Source: Piper betle
Lineage: Eukaryota > Streptophyta > Magnoliopsida > Piperales > Piperaceae
NCBI GenBank assembly: GCA_033002965.1
Contig: JAURVB010010403.1
Location: 36,620-100,619, forward strand
DNA: 64,000 bases
Direction of reading: 5' to 3'
Shown here: positions 24,115 to 34,791 of the stretch, one piece after another
Layout of the letters: each line of letters starts with the position of its first letter
Numbering within the stretch: position 1 is the stretch's first letter
Notes under the pieces: generated by a model
Databases searched by the model: none
The model's input: only the letters and a program-made list of their open reading frames with translations
What the model was told of the DNA's origin: nothing
Program-made: the position numbers and the translations under genes

Positions 24115-24656
24115 TGTTGACTAGGTTTTTTTGAGCACTTGAAATGTGTTGGGAAGATAAATATAAGAACAACGATTACCACAAAAGAAGATTAATGAGG
24201 ACAACATAACTCTACTATATAAGAAAGATCTTCACAAAATTACATTAAGCACAATGAAACCCTACTAATAAATTCACTAGAAAGTTCAACTTGTGAATTT
24301 CAATTCAATATGAAAACCCAAACATCTATTTATAGACTTTGAGAATCATTTCTATATTTTTTTCATTAATAGCTTCACATTGATATTCAATGTTACCTCT
24401 TGATATTTTATTCGACTCTTCATTTACCAAGAAGATTGTGATAACATAATTAATTAATTAGACTTAATTTCTAAAAACATTGAAATGAACCTGTGGCTAA
24501 ATTTAAGTTAATTTCACTTCAAAATAAAATATAAAAAAGAAAATAATCAGCCATAAGAGCTGAATAAGTAAAGATGCGTAAATATGGTAAAACCCATTAA
24601 TTATTTAAGTTTTAAAGAGGCTATCAAAGATATTTAATAGGCATTGTTTGCCAGCA
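24115..24656 (-). mobile_element. LTR-like segment in array copy 5
   Basis: Last copy of the LTR-like segment. Its right terminus is mutated (GCCAGCA instead of GCCAACA) and the TATA-like core differs (TCTATAAATAG). Confidence 0.4.
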
Positions 24657-24899
24657 AATGATTGGATCTTACAACCATATATATTAGTTGTGAAATCTTA
24701 TGGCTGATTATTTCTCGTATAAAAATAACCAAAAAAATGGAAAGATACACACACTAATAAAGTTTGATTATTTGTCATCCTTCGAACCAGTTCAGCCATT
24801 AGTTGGCTTCAATCCGACCAGGTTCCAAATAATTCTCTTTTTTGATAATTTCATTTTTTTTACAGTTGTTACCTTTAACAAATTTTTCCAGAAAAATTG

Positions 24900-25452
24900 A
24901 TTAGTGACGATGGGTGGTAGTGAAATCTCCTCTCACTGGAAGAGATTATCGATTGTTCAGTCTATGTCTCCCCAACTTTTTTCTAAAATTGGATAAAACA
25001 AACTAATATATTATTATTGGGCCAAAATAAATAAATAAATGACATAACTATAACTAATTTAATTCACTTAAGTCAAACCTTAAAATAAACTACCAAAAGT
25101 GATTTAAATTATTTTCCTATTACCAGTTCTAATGCTTAGCCCTTAATCAGTTTTGCAAATTGAAACATCAAAATATGTAGAAGCAACGTTCATTATTAAT
25201 TAATTTGCCCATGACCGTCTTAATCTTCTGGATATTGATTCCTTCCCCATTTGTCCCACTCAACCTTCTCCTTCAATATTATTAAACCAAAAACGTCATA
25301 CTTTTACATCTTTTATTTATACATAATTTACTCGTTATGGCATATTATAATTATGATCAATTGTAATACTATTACTATTATATATAAGCCCAAATGATCA
25401 AACCCCATCTTCAAACTCTTACAAGAAAAAAAAACAGTTTGTGTTTGCATGC
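24900..25452. other. intergenic, upstream of a broken PME locus
   Basis: AT-rich spacer after the tandem array. It may include the old promoter of the PME fragment at 25453: TATATAAGC at 25381-25389 lies about 65-70 bases upstream of the ATG. No gene seen. Confidence 0.4.
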
Positions 25453-25527
25453 ATGGACTCCATCAACTCCTTCAAAGGCTATGAAAAGTTTGAGGCTGGC
25501 GCCGTTGACGAAGCCACTAAGGCCTAA
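25453..25527 (+). pseudogene. N-terminal fragment of a PME gene
   Basis: A 24-codon frame beginning MDSINSFKGYEKFEAGAVDE and ending in a stop matches the cytoplasmic N-terminus of type-II PMEs; compare MSSFKAYGKVDEDEQ of the PME at 13922. The basic stretch and membrane anchor that should follow are missing. The coding trace stops just before the left terminal repeat of the element at 25531, so insertion and deletion destroyed the gene. The inhibitor-domain remnant of the same locus appears at 27832. Confidence 0.65.
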
Positions 25528-25530
25528 CAT

Positions 25531-27831
25531 TGTTGTTGGGTTTATCCTACATCGATCGTAGAGGGTGTTGGTAACTTGTATATAGGCTAATGGGAAAGCC
25601 TTATTTTTTGAGTTAACTTTTGGATTAAGAGAGGCCCGTGACACCTATTGCAAGTCCGCTTTGATGGGCCCAAAAAGCATAACAGTGGTAGTTACTGGGC
25701 CCTTTGGTATCAAAGCCAGGTTACGATTTTCGATTGTCGCAATTTCCTTCATGGTTCCACTTGATGATTTTTCCTTCATTGGTTCCACCTCATGATTTAG
25801 TTTGTCAGGTTCCTTTATGGGTTCCACTTGATGATTTTCCTTCATTTGTTCCACCTCATAATTTAGTTTGCCAAGTAAGATCTTAGGAGATTTGAGTTTC
25901 CTTCATGGGTTCCACTTGATGATTTTTCCTTCATTGATTCCACTTGTCAAGTAAGATCTTGGGAGATTTGAGGTTCCTTCATGGGTTCCACTTGATGATT
26001 TTCCTTCATTGGTTCCACCTCATAATTTAGTTTGCCAAGTAAGATCTTAGGAGATTTGAGTTTCCTTCATGCATTCCACTTGATGATTTTTCCTTTATTG
26101 ATTCCACCTCATGATTTAGTTTGCCAGTAAGATCAAGATTTGGTATTTGCCTACGCCAATTGTCGGATTAGTTTGCCAGGTAAGATCTTAGGAGATTTGG
26201 TATTTTAGTATTTGCCCATGCCAATTATCGGAGTTTCCTTCATGTTTGCCAGATAAGATCTTGGGAGATTTGGTATTTACCTATGCCGATTGTCGGAGTT
26301 TCCTTCATGGGTTTCACTTGATGATTTTTCCTTCAGGTGGAATTTTGAGAGATTTGGTATTTCCCTACGCCGATTGTTGGAGTTTCCTTCATGGGTTCTA
26401 CTTGATGATTTTTCCTTCATTGGTTCTACTTGATGATTTGGTTTGTCAATTGTTGGAGTTTCTTTCATGTTTGCCAGGTAAGATCTTGGGAGATATGGTG
26501 TTTGCCTACGCCGATTGTCAAAGTTTCCTTCATGGGTTTCACTTGATGATTTTTCCTTCGGGTGGAATCTTGGGAGATTTTGTATTTGCCTACGCTGATT
26601 GTCAGAGTTTCCTTCATGGGTTCCATTTGATGATTTTTCCTTCATTGGTTCCACTTGATGATTTAGTTTGCCAGGTAAGATCTTGGGAGATTTGGTATTT
26701 GCCTACGCCGATTGTTGGAGTTTCCTTCATGGGTTCCACTTGATGATTTTTTCCTTCATGGGTTCCACCTGATGATTTAGTTTGCCAGATAATGATATAT
26801 GAGTTCTGCCTAATGAAGGTGGTGATCTTGGGAGATTTGGTATTTGCCTACACCGATTGTCGGAGATTGTCCTTCATGGGTTGCCAGGTGATGATATGTG
26901 AGTTCTGTCTGATGAAGGTGGCAAACTTAGGAGATTTGGTATGTACCTACACCAATTGTCAGAGATTGTCAGAGTTTCCTTCATGGGTTCCACCTAATGA
27001 TTTAAGGGGAGTTTGCCAGATGATGATATGTGAGTTCCGTCTGATGAAGGTGGTAATGGTATGTGAGTTTTGTCTGATGAATGTGATGATATGTGAGTTC
27101 CGTCTAATGAAGGTGATGTTATGTGACTTCCATCTAATGAGGGTGATGATATGTGAGTTCCGTCTGATAAAGGCGATCTTGGGAGATTTGGTATTTGCCT
27201 ACCCCAATTGTCGAAGATTGTCATATGTGAGTTCCGTCTGATGATAACAATCTTGAAAGATTTGGTATTTGCCTACGCCGATTGTTAGAGATGGTCATAG
27301 TTTCCTTCATGGGTTCTACCTGATGATTTAAGGGGAGTTTACCGAGGTAATGATATGTGCATTCCATCTGATGAAGGGGTGATGATAAGTGAGTTTCGTC
27401 TGATGAAGGTGATGATATGTGAGTTCCGTCTGATGAGTTCTGTCCGATGAAGGTGGGATGATATATGAGTTCCGTCTGATGAAGAGGAGATTGTCAGTCT
27501 CATGATGGTGGTGATGATATGTTAGTTCAGTCTGCTGAATGTGATGATATGTGAGTTCCATAAAATAAAGAGGAGATTGTCAGACGATAATAGTTTCGGG
27601 GTCGCTCGATGTGCGAAGGGGAGTTGTTAGGTTTATCCCACATCGATTGTAGAGAGCGACCACTATGTGTGAAAGAGAAGTTATTGGGTTTATCCCACAT
27701 TGGTCATAGAGGGGTGTTGGTGACTTGTATGTAGGCTAATAGGAAAACATTTTCCTTGAGTTAACTTTCGAAACTTTTGAATTAAGAAAGACCTATGATA
27801 CCTATTGTAAGTCCTTTTTGTGGGCCCAAAG
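25531..27831 (+). mobile_element. TRIM-like non-autonomous LTR retroelement
   Basis: Terminal direct repeats of about 150 bp lie at 25531-25683 and about 27679-27831. Both run from a TTGGGTTTATCC-type start through TTGGTGACTTGTAT-like, GAGTTAACTTT and AGTCC...GGGCCCAAA landmarks. A degraded tRNA-iMet-type primer binding site, TGGTATCAAAGCC, is at 25705-25717 just inside the left repeat. A purine tract (GCGAAGGGGAG, about 27613-27623) precedes the right repeat, followed by a partial extra copy of the repeat start at 27624-27660. The interior codes for no gag or pol protein and is mostly a minisatellite. The element separates two fragments of one PME gene. Confidence 0.7.
25740..27580. repeat. 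minisatellite filling the TRIM-like element interior
   Basis: Degenerate direct repeats of two linked types. From about 25740 to 26780, blocks contain GGGTTCCACTTGATGATTTT, TTTGCCAGGTAAGATCTTGG and GCCTACGCCGATTGTCGGAG. From about 26780 to 27580, shorter blocks contain GATGATATGTGAGTTCCGTC and TGATGAAGGTG. Long open frames on both strands (for example 26246-26743 and 26792-27241) only reflect the repeats, whose periods keep frames open. Confidence 0.85.
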
Positions 27832-28252
27832 AGGGACGACCAGGAGAAGATGCTCAAGCTCTCACTCCTAGCCGCTGCGGACAAGCTCCGGCAGGTCACC
27901 GGCGTGCCGACCACCCTCCTCCCCGGCGCCGCTGGCGAAAAGCTCGCCGAGGAGGCTATAGGGAGCTGCTGCGAGCTGCTGGGCGAGGCGGCGAGGATGG
28001 TCAACATATCGGTTGAGGGGATGGCGGTGCCGGGGAAGGACGGGGAGATGTTGTCGCTAGAGAAGTTGGACGACATCCGGAGCTGGATCTCCGGGGCTCT
28101 CACCGACCAGGAGACGTGAGGGAGGCCAGCATGATTGAGATAGGGGGTTGATGATGGCGGCAATCAAGAACTCGTCAGAGCTGACCAGTAATAGTTTGGC
28201 CATCGCCACCAACACCGTCCCCATCCTAAAGAAGCTCGGCTTTGGTGGATAG
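27832..28252 (+). pseudogene. PMEI (inhibitor/PRO) domain fragment of a broken PME gene
   Basis: Immediately after the right terminal repeat, a reading frame gives a recognisable PMEI segment: LLAAADKLRQVTG, IGSCCELLGEAARMVNIS and LDDIRSWISGALTDQET, matching the part of the domain around the third and fourth cysteines. It ends at a TGA (28117-28119) where family members continue with a Cys-Asp-Gly block. The last helix continues in another frame at 28151-28252 (KNSSELTSNSLAIATN, then a stop). No catalytic domain follows. Together with the fragment at 25453 this is a dead fifth PME gene in the cluster. Confidence 0.85.
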
Positions 28253-28600
28253 GTCCACCGGAGGGGGACTGCTTGATGTTGGTCGGTGGTGGAAACCGAG
28301 TATGGTTGGGAGGAGTGGTGATTTTGAACCTGGTGGCATGATTTTGCTCCTAAAATCATCATGGAAGAAGTTTTTCATTGTTTAAAAATAATTTTTTGAA
28401 TCCTATAAATTTATTTTTTGTAATAATAAGAAAAAAAACTAAAGAGGCGATAAAATTATTCTCCAATTAAATGGTTTTTTGAATCCATAATTTTTAATAT
28501 GGTTTGCTAAAATTAACAAGTGAACAAATGAGATTAATTCTTTATAAAAACATCACAACAGAAGGCTTCTATCATTTTTTTTAATTAACAACAATATATA
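28253..28600. other. intergenic
   Basis: The first 100 bases may be eroded PME sequence (GGACTGCTTGATG resembles the linker region), but no domain can be read. The rest is AT-rich. Confidence 0.35.
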
Positions 28601-28601
28601 T

Positions 28602-29310
28602 AGAGAACCGATTTCCTGCGGCGGAGGCAGGAATCAGTTCTCTGCGCCACAAATTCTTTGGGCCGTCCAATTTCAAGGACGACCCAGATTTATTAATTTT
28701 TTTAAAAAAATAAAAATTTGATTTGGGCCGTCCGATTACATGGACGGCCCAGATCATCGAACGGTGGAGCGCTGCTGCGGCGGCGGTGGCAAGGGGCGAG
28801 CATAGCGGGGTTAGGTCGATCCCGGCCCCGCTCCTTTGCCTTGCCCCCGCCCCAACACCCACCCCTCGCCACCCCGGCCCCGCCCATTTTTTTCCTGTCG
28901 CAGTTGCAGCATGATCCGGCCGCGACAAGTTAGATCTGGCCTTCCCTCAGCCAAATCTAGTTGAGGGACGACCAGGTACAGCCTGTCGCAGTCAGATCTG
29001 GCCGGTGGCAGCCAGATCAGGCCACGACAAGAAAAAAAAAACTTGTGTTGCGGACGCCGCCACCCTGCCGCGAATGCCCCTCCACCCCGCACCCCCTCGA
29101 CCCCATCGTCTCGCCTCCCGGCGGCCAGACCGCAGGGGGACGGGACGACTGGGTCGAAGGTGGAGCGGAGGGTGTCTGCGCCGGGGTGGCGGCGTCTGTG
29201 GCATGGGAGCAAGGAGGGCGGGGGAGGACGCATGTCCTGCCACCTCCCCCCCCCGGCAATGCGGTGCCGGCCGCGAGGGGCAGTGGCCGTGGCCGTGGGG
29301 CAGACGGAGA
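28602..29310. repeat. GC-rich segment opening with three hairpins
   Basis: The segment starts with a strong stem-loop at 28602-28641 (GAGAACCGATTTCCTGC against GCAGGAATCAGTTCTC). Two related stem-loops follow with arms GGGCCGTCC and GGACG(A/G)CCC, around 28661-28686 and 28732-28752. The remaining 550 bases are GC-rich, with overlapping open frames in most frames that look compositional. The contrast with the AT-rich flanks suggests an inserted element, but I could not define termini or a target duplication. Confidence 0.5.
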
Positions 29311-29675
29311 TATATATATAATGGATCAAGAGAAGGGAGCCAGTCTTTATATTATTTTCAGAGAGCAGCCAAGCTCTTCATTCTCGGAAAAAATGACAAT
29401 TTGTATATGCGATAGTTCAAGAGAGGGAGTTAAGTTTTTCATCCTTGCAAAAATAACACAATAATTAAGGATCCTATGTTTTAATCTTTTATGTTTTCGT
29501 TATTTTGTGTGTCGTTCTAGTGATTTAACTTCTATCTTATATCTTGCATGTCAAACAAGTGAATACTAATTGTTGTGCTGATAATTAATTTAGTCAAAAT
29601 TAAATTTTTATAATACTATGCGATATTTGGCTACTAATTAATATTTAGTTATTAGTTAACAAGAGGAAGAGACAA

Positions 29676-29709
<34 letters not shown>

Positions 29710-30103
29710 GGAGTAGAAAATAAAAAAGAGAGATGACAATGGGAGTATAACGCCGGATGGTATAGTTTATTAATGATGATGGCTAGCTCATATGCCAAAT
29801 ATACATTTTATTACTCTAGTCACCAAAGTGACCAATGTTATGAAGATCAAGCAACAGGTAAAGGATTATATATACAAGTAAAAATGCATCCCAAATTCAC
29901 AAATATACATAATACACATTGGGCAGTCATAAGTTGCCAAAAAAACTAAAAAAGAAAATATAACTTAAATACTTTGAAATTGGATATTTAAAATTAGTAG
30001 GATCTTCCTAATGAAAACAGCAGTATGTAACTATGCAAAACTTGTTGCATGGAAGGTTAAATTGAAGAGTACTACAAAAATACTGTATGAAAAAAGATAT
30101 TAT
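29311..30103. other. intergenic
   Basis: AT-rich DNA with an (AAT)n microsatellite at about 29676-29709. No gene seen. Confidence 0.5.
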
Positions 30104-30344
30104 TGTTGGGCCCTACGGGCCCTCAAAAGTGAGTTCGGGCTTCATAAGTTTTTCTTTAATTAAAAAATTAGCTTAAAGAATAAGGTTTTCCTATTTATGT
30201 ATATACAAGTCATCAATACTATTTATGATTGGGATTAACCCAACAATTCTCCCCCCTACACTTGCTAGGTTGATATGTTATAGTGAAGTTCCAATTTGGA
30301 CTGGGATTAACCCAATAAATCATCTCCCCCTCACGCATGTTAGG

Positions 30345-32362
30345 TGTCACAGACGTGATTCATGGGCGTGCCGGGAACTGGGGTTTGGGTGTTGTCCCTA
30401 GGTGTCCCGCGTCCATGATGGGGTAGCGGTGGCTATCCGAGTGGTGGAAACAACATGCGGAGGCTAACCCGTGTCGAGTTGCAGGTTGCAAACCGAGGTG
30501 CACGAGCTGCTGTGTGATCGAGCATGGCTATGGAGCATGGCGTCGAGTTACAGCAGTGGTGTCGGCACATGGGTCGGTATTTGGTGTACCGAGCATGTGG
30601 CCGAGTCCAGGAGGAAACCTCAGGTGGTTGCTGATCGCTGTTTGGGTCGGTAGAGCGAGGTTCTCGTGCAACCGTGGACCGAGCAGGCTACCGAGCCGAG
30701 TACCGAGCACTGTAGCGGGCGAGCGCGCAGTTGTGCGCGCTGGTGTGCGCGCAAGGAGCGACAGGCGCGTGCGCGAGCGCGGGTGCGCGAGCGTGCTGCG
30801 CGGGCGCGCGAGCGTGCGGGCGCGCGGGCGCGCGATGACGCGCGCTGTGTTCGCGCGAGCGGGCGCGCGCAGGCGCGCGCGAGCAGATGCTGGTGGCGCG
30901 ACAGTGCATGGGCATGCACGAACGGTGGTGCTGGTTCAGGGCGATGGTGGTGGACCATTGCTGGCAGTTGGTTGGTGAATTGCTGAGGGAGGTTGAACCA
31001 TGTCTGGACGGTGCTGGAGTCGAGCCGGTGGGCGCGACGGGAGGACCAGCGGTGCAGCCAAGGCGGTTTGTGATAAACATCCATGGACGTTGCTGGGGGT
31101 GTATCTTGGTGGAAGATATGATCCATATCCAGACGTGGATGCTGCAACAAACTTCTGATGATAACCACAAGGCCGTTGGGAAGAACCTGGACGTGATGTG
31201 CTGCTAGGTTGCTGGATACGGTGGATATTGCAGATCATTGTGGATGAGGATGCAAGGATCCGGAGTTATCTGAAATCAGAAGGACGTGGTGCATATATAA
31301 GTGCATAGGGGTTATGCTGGAAAAGAGGTCGGCAGGTAGGCTGATCAGGAGGTCGGCAGTTTGGCTGATCAGGAGAAGACCGAGAGGATCGAGGCTCTGG
31401 AGGTCGGTAGATCAGGAGAGATCGAGAGGTCTTAGTGGTCTGGAAATCGAGTCTGGAGAATCTCTGGAGATCGGTGAATCAGGAGAGATTGAAGGATTGA
31501 GAGGCCAGATCAAGGAGAAACGTGGGAGTGGATCAATAGGGGAATTGAGTCCGGTGAGGAGGAGAGTTCCTGAGATTCCAGGCGTGTTCTCTGGTGAAGG
31601 AAAGCAGCGGGGTGCGGCTGGTGAGAAAGAAGCGTGGAGTTGCTGCAGCCGGTGTTCGTGGTGAGCGCTGGAACTCCATCGGCTTGCTGGAAATCAGGTA
31701 CACGTTGTTAGGTTGCTTGTGTTGGCAATCGGGATAGAGTTACTCGGGGAGTAATTCTTGTGCGCCATTGTATTTGGGTACATTGGGGCGAGGCTGTGGG
31801 GGCTGTCCACGAGCCGAGCAAGTGCTTGAGAGGAGAGTTCGAGTGCTTGTAAAATCCTTATGATCGAGTGAATGATATAAGGTTGGGAAGTGTTTTCCCG
31901 TAATCTGTGTTTTGCTTGTTGGCTGGCGTTTTAGGCAGGGAACTTCTGTAGTCGAGGTCGCGGTCGAAGTTTACAAGGCACGCAGTTGAGGGGGCTGGTG
32001 CTGAGACGAGCAAGGGCAGACGGCACGAACCCAGGGCGTGTTGCTGGCTGGGCGATCGGGCAGTGCTGTGTGGGGTGCTGTTTGACTTCTGGAACAGCCT
32101 ATCGGCAAGGCGTGTCGGTAGCCAGAAGTGCTGTGTTGGTGTTTGGTGCGGTACCAATACGCGGGGTGATCGAGCGAAGGGTTGAAGGCAGCAACCTCGG
32201 GGTGTTGAGGTTGGCCGAACACAGGTTGGTGTTGGCGCTGTTAGGCTTCCGTGTTTGCTTTATATTGCATTCTTGGTGTTAGGCTGGTGTTCTCGGGTCG
32301 AGAATACGCCGCGCGGACTGGTTAAGGGCGGAAAATTTGGTCCTAGAATCAGGCCCGTGACA
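30345..32362. mobile_element. solo LTR (2018 bp), probably Ty3/gypsy-type, with 5-bp target duplication
   Basis: Ends are TGTCACAGACGTGATTC and GAATCAGGCCCGTGACA, an imperfect 17-bp inverted repeat in TG...CA form. The flanks carry a perfect 5-bp target duplication, TTAGG, at 30340-30344 and 32363-32367. Inside are a TATA-like CATATATAAG (31291-31300), short GGTCGGCAG/CTGATCAGGAG repeats at 31325-31500 and a very CpG-dense tract, but no protein domain. Size, termini and target duplication fit a solo LTR left by recombination between two LTRs. The gypsy assignment rests only on the TGTCAC...GTGACA termini common in that group. Confidence 0.8.
30715..30895. repeat. CpG-dense alternating purine-pyrimidine tract
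   Basis: About 180 bases dominated by GCGCGC, GCGAGC and GTGCGC motifs inside the solo LTR. Favourable for Z-DNA. Retained CpG density argues that methylation-driven decay has had little time to act. Confidence 0.8.
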
Positions 32363-32587
32363 TTAGGCATATTATAGTGAAGTTTTAGAAAACTTCAATT
32401 TAGGCAGACTGACTAATATAAGCATGGATAATGGAGGCAACACTAAAACTAATAAGCTCTGATACTATTGTTAGCCTTATGAGTCTCTCTTAATCCAAAA
32501 AAACTAGCCTAAGGAGTAAGGTTTTTTTATTACTTTATATACAAATCGCTAACATCATTTATGGCTAATATGAAATTAACGCTAACA

Positions 32588-34215
32588 CCTATCACTTCTC
32601 TTAGTAAGGATAGAGTACGACCATGACCTTGACTAAAATTATACAAAGTTCAAAAACAAATTATTAGCTTACCAAAACAGTAATATTCAACATTATGTGG
32701 CATTTTAACTCGATCAATCTTAAAAATTCATTAAATTTAACTTACCTGACCTCGTAAGTATACGAACCTGAGTTTTCGCGAAAGTGTCTTGGTTATTCTC
32801 TTTGCACCTCTAACGCCAAGAAGCATCGGCCATTGGATTTAAGTAAGTGACAAATCTGACGATATAGCTGTTTGGTAATTGCTTAATAATTGTTTTGGGT
32901 CTCTGTAAAATTACCCGCATCAGATCCATTAGCTATAAATTGGACGCCTAGGATCTTTCCTGCAACTCACAATCCTATCATCTCTGTATACATACACCAA
33001 AATTTATTGGTTTGGAATGGTTTACCTTTTCTAAATGTTGAACCATGTCGGGTTTAAAAAATAGCCCATTCAATTGAATTGAATTGGAGTTTGGTATCAG
33101 ATATATCTCTGGTCAGGTTGTTAAAAGACTACCTCAGTTCTTCATCTATTTAATACTTGCACCCATTCACATGGCTTTTTATACCCAAGATTGATCAATT
33201 CTTGAGCTACCCCATGTAATTTCACTTTTAAACCTTTATTGTCCACGTTTGTTCCCCTTAACCGGTTACTTATGAGTTTGGTTATTTGACTACGAGTATA
33301 CATATTATATAATTAAGATAAATATTCTACTTAAATAAGAAAATTCAATTTTACAAAAATTTGAGATCTTACACAAAAAACCTAGACTGGGTCTGTTGAG
33401 AAGTTTACAGTGCCATTGCAAGCAGAGGAAATGTTGAGAAGTTACAGTGCTCGATAAATATTAAAACTTGGGCTACTCAAGTGTCATCAGGCTATTTATT
33501 TATCGTGAATTTTGAGACTTTAATAAACACCACAAAACGTAAAAGTAAGGTGTGCAAAGTATTTTCCATCGAATCGGATGAACTCAAACTAAAAATCCGT
33601 TTTGTTCAGTTTAAAAAATGTTAGGGTAGAATTTTGGTTTTCTAAAATAAATTTGACTTTTTGGAAAAGTTTTCGTTTCGAGGCTAAACCGAACTATAAA
33701 TTCAAATTTTTTATTAAAAAAGAAATACTTTGACATTTTATATTTTACGGGTTATTTTTCAAATTATTTAATTAGTTCATCGTTTATTTTAGATGTCTAA
33801 CATGTTATATATATTTAGAAAATATATAACTGTAATTAAAAACGTCCTACTGGGGTTGTCGGCATGGATTCTCTACCAGCAGTTGCTCCGATCACCCCTT
33901 CATCAATACCAATATAAATATAAATATCCAGCTAGCAATGACAACTCCTAAGCGTGTACATTCTTGCGATAACGCGTAGAGTAACGTCAACAATTCAAAT
34001 AAATTTTTGTTGCACGGCACACATGTACACACGACTAGATATTTATCCAATTAAACCACGTATAATCATGTCATATCTACTGGCAGCTCAAAATCATGCT
34101 CTCATGAAAAGTATGATCGATTTGACCAATCAAAATATAATAAAAATAAATTAAATTATTATAGTTTATTTTATTATTTAATTAAAATTTATATATATAA
34201 AATAGAGTCTATCTT
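32588..34215. other. intergenic
   Basis: AT-rich DNA without a credible exon. Phrases such as TTCAGTTTAAAAAATG and AACCGAACTATAAA near 33600-33700 resemble plant miniature elements but no pair of termini was found. Confidence 0.4.
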
Positions 34216-34753
34216 TAGGGCTGCTAAACGAGTGAGCGAGCAGATTTCAACTTGTACTCGAATAGTTCGAATTTCGTTCAAACTCGATTCGAAATCGAAT
34301 AAATTTTCAACATATGTGTCTGAAATCGACTCGAATATTTTTTATAATGTTCGAATTCAACTCGAGTTCGAATATACTTAAACTGTTTAATTCTGACGAA
34401 CTCGAAATAATACAGCCAAGTGGGAGCAGAACAATTGTAACTAAAGAAAATAATTAACGAACAAGAAACAATAACACAACACCTAATAACATATGAAAAC
34501 CAAAAAATAAAAATACAATTTATAAAAGAAGACAATAACTTAAGGTTAGAAGCAATCGCAGAGGAAAATATCATGGGAGGAAATCACTTGTCATTAATAA
34601 ACTATGCAAAAAGTGAAAAAACCCTTTAAAAAAGCAGTAATCATGGATTGAACCTACGACTTCCAGGTCTTCAATTTGAAGATCTCTTATCTAAGCTATC
34701 TTACTACTTTGTTATTATGTTGTATATAAATAAATATAACTAGTTATAATTAA

Positions 34754-34791
<38 letters not shown>

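Larger units (their letters stand above)
15770..24895. repeat. tandem array of a 1.5-1.9 kb non-coding unit (five copies, first and last partial or altered)
   Basis: The same long sequence recurs at least four and a half times head to tail. Using the start of the conserved hairpin as anchor, copies begin at 18258, 20174, 21697 and 23459, giving steps of 1916, 1523 and 1762 bp. A partial leading copy begins inside the right hairpin arm at about 15770, and the last copy fades out near 24830-24895. Size differences come from internal segments present in some copies only, for example an extra block near 19640-20090 and its relative near 23080-23350. Each complete unit contains, in order, a fold-back hairpin, two related about 80-bp blocks ending in cATTATATATcG-like sequence, a GATAATAAATTATA... 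segment with a short open frame, and an LTR-like segment. No unit has a domain I recognise. Divergence of only a few percent suggests a recent expansion. Confidence 0.9.
30104..32587 (-). mobile_element. TRIM-like retroelement, minus orientation, split by a nested LTR
   Basis: Short terminal repeats lie at 30104-30245 (TGTTGGGC...AACCCAACA) and 32469-32587 (TGTTAGCC...CGCTAACA). In minus orientation the right copy is the 5' repeat. It is followed at 32468-32455 by ATAGTATCAGAGCT, close to the usual tRNA-iMet primer binding site, and a purine tract precedes the left copy (CTCCCCCC on + at 30249-30257). The original interior, excluding the nested 2.0-kb element, is only about 200 bases and non-coding. 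Clearly the same family as the elements at 25531 and 752. Confidence 0.7.

Noticed and set aside
26246..27241. Repetitive open frames (165 and 149 codons) inside the TRIM-like element
   Set aside because: Both strands are open because repeat periods keep phase; no retroviral or other domain can be read.
28811..29464. Several overlapping GC-rich open frames of 80-170 codons
   Set aside because: All frames of the block are open at once, a composition effect; residues are Arg/Gly/Pro-rich without motifs.
30514..31170. Open frames of 106-182 codons in the CpG-dense part of the solo LTR
   Set aside because: Arg/Ala-rich low-complexity translations on both strands of a non-coding LTR.
34645..34700. 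A functional tRNA gene
   Set aside because: Only A-box-like and B-box sequences are visible; no acceptor stem or coherent cloverleaf could be drawn.
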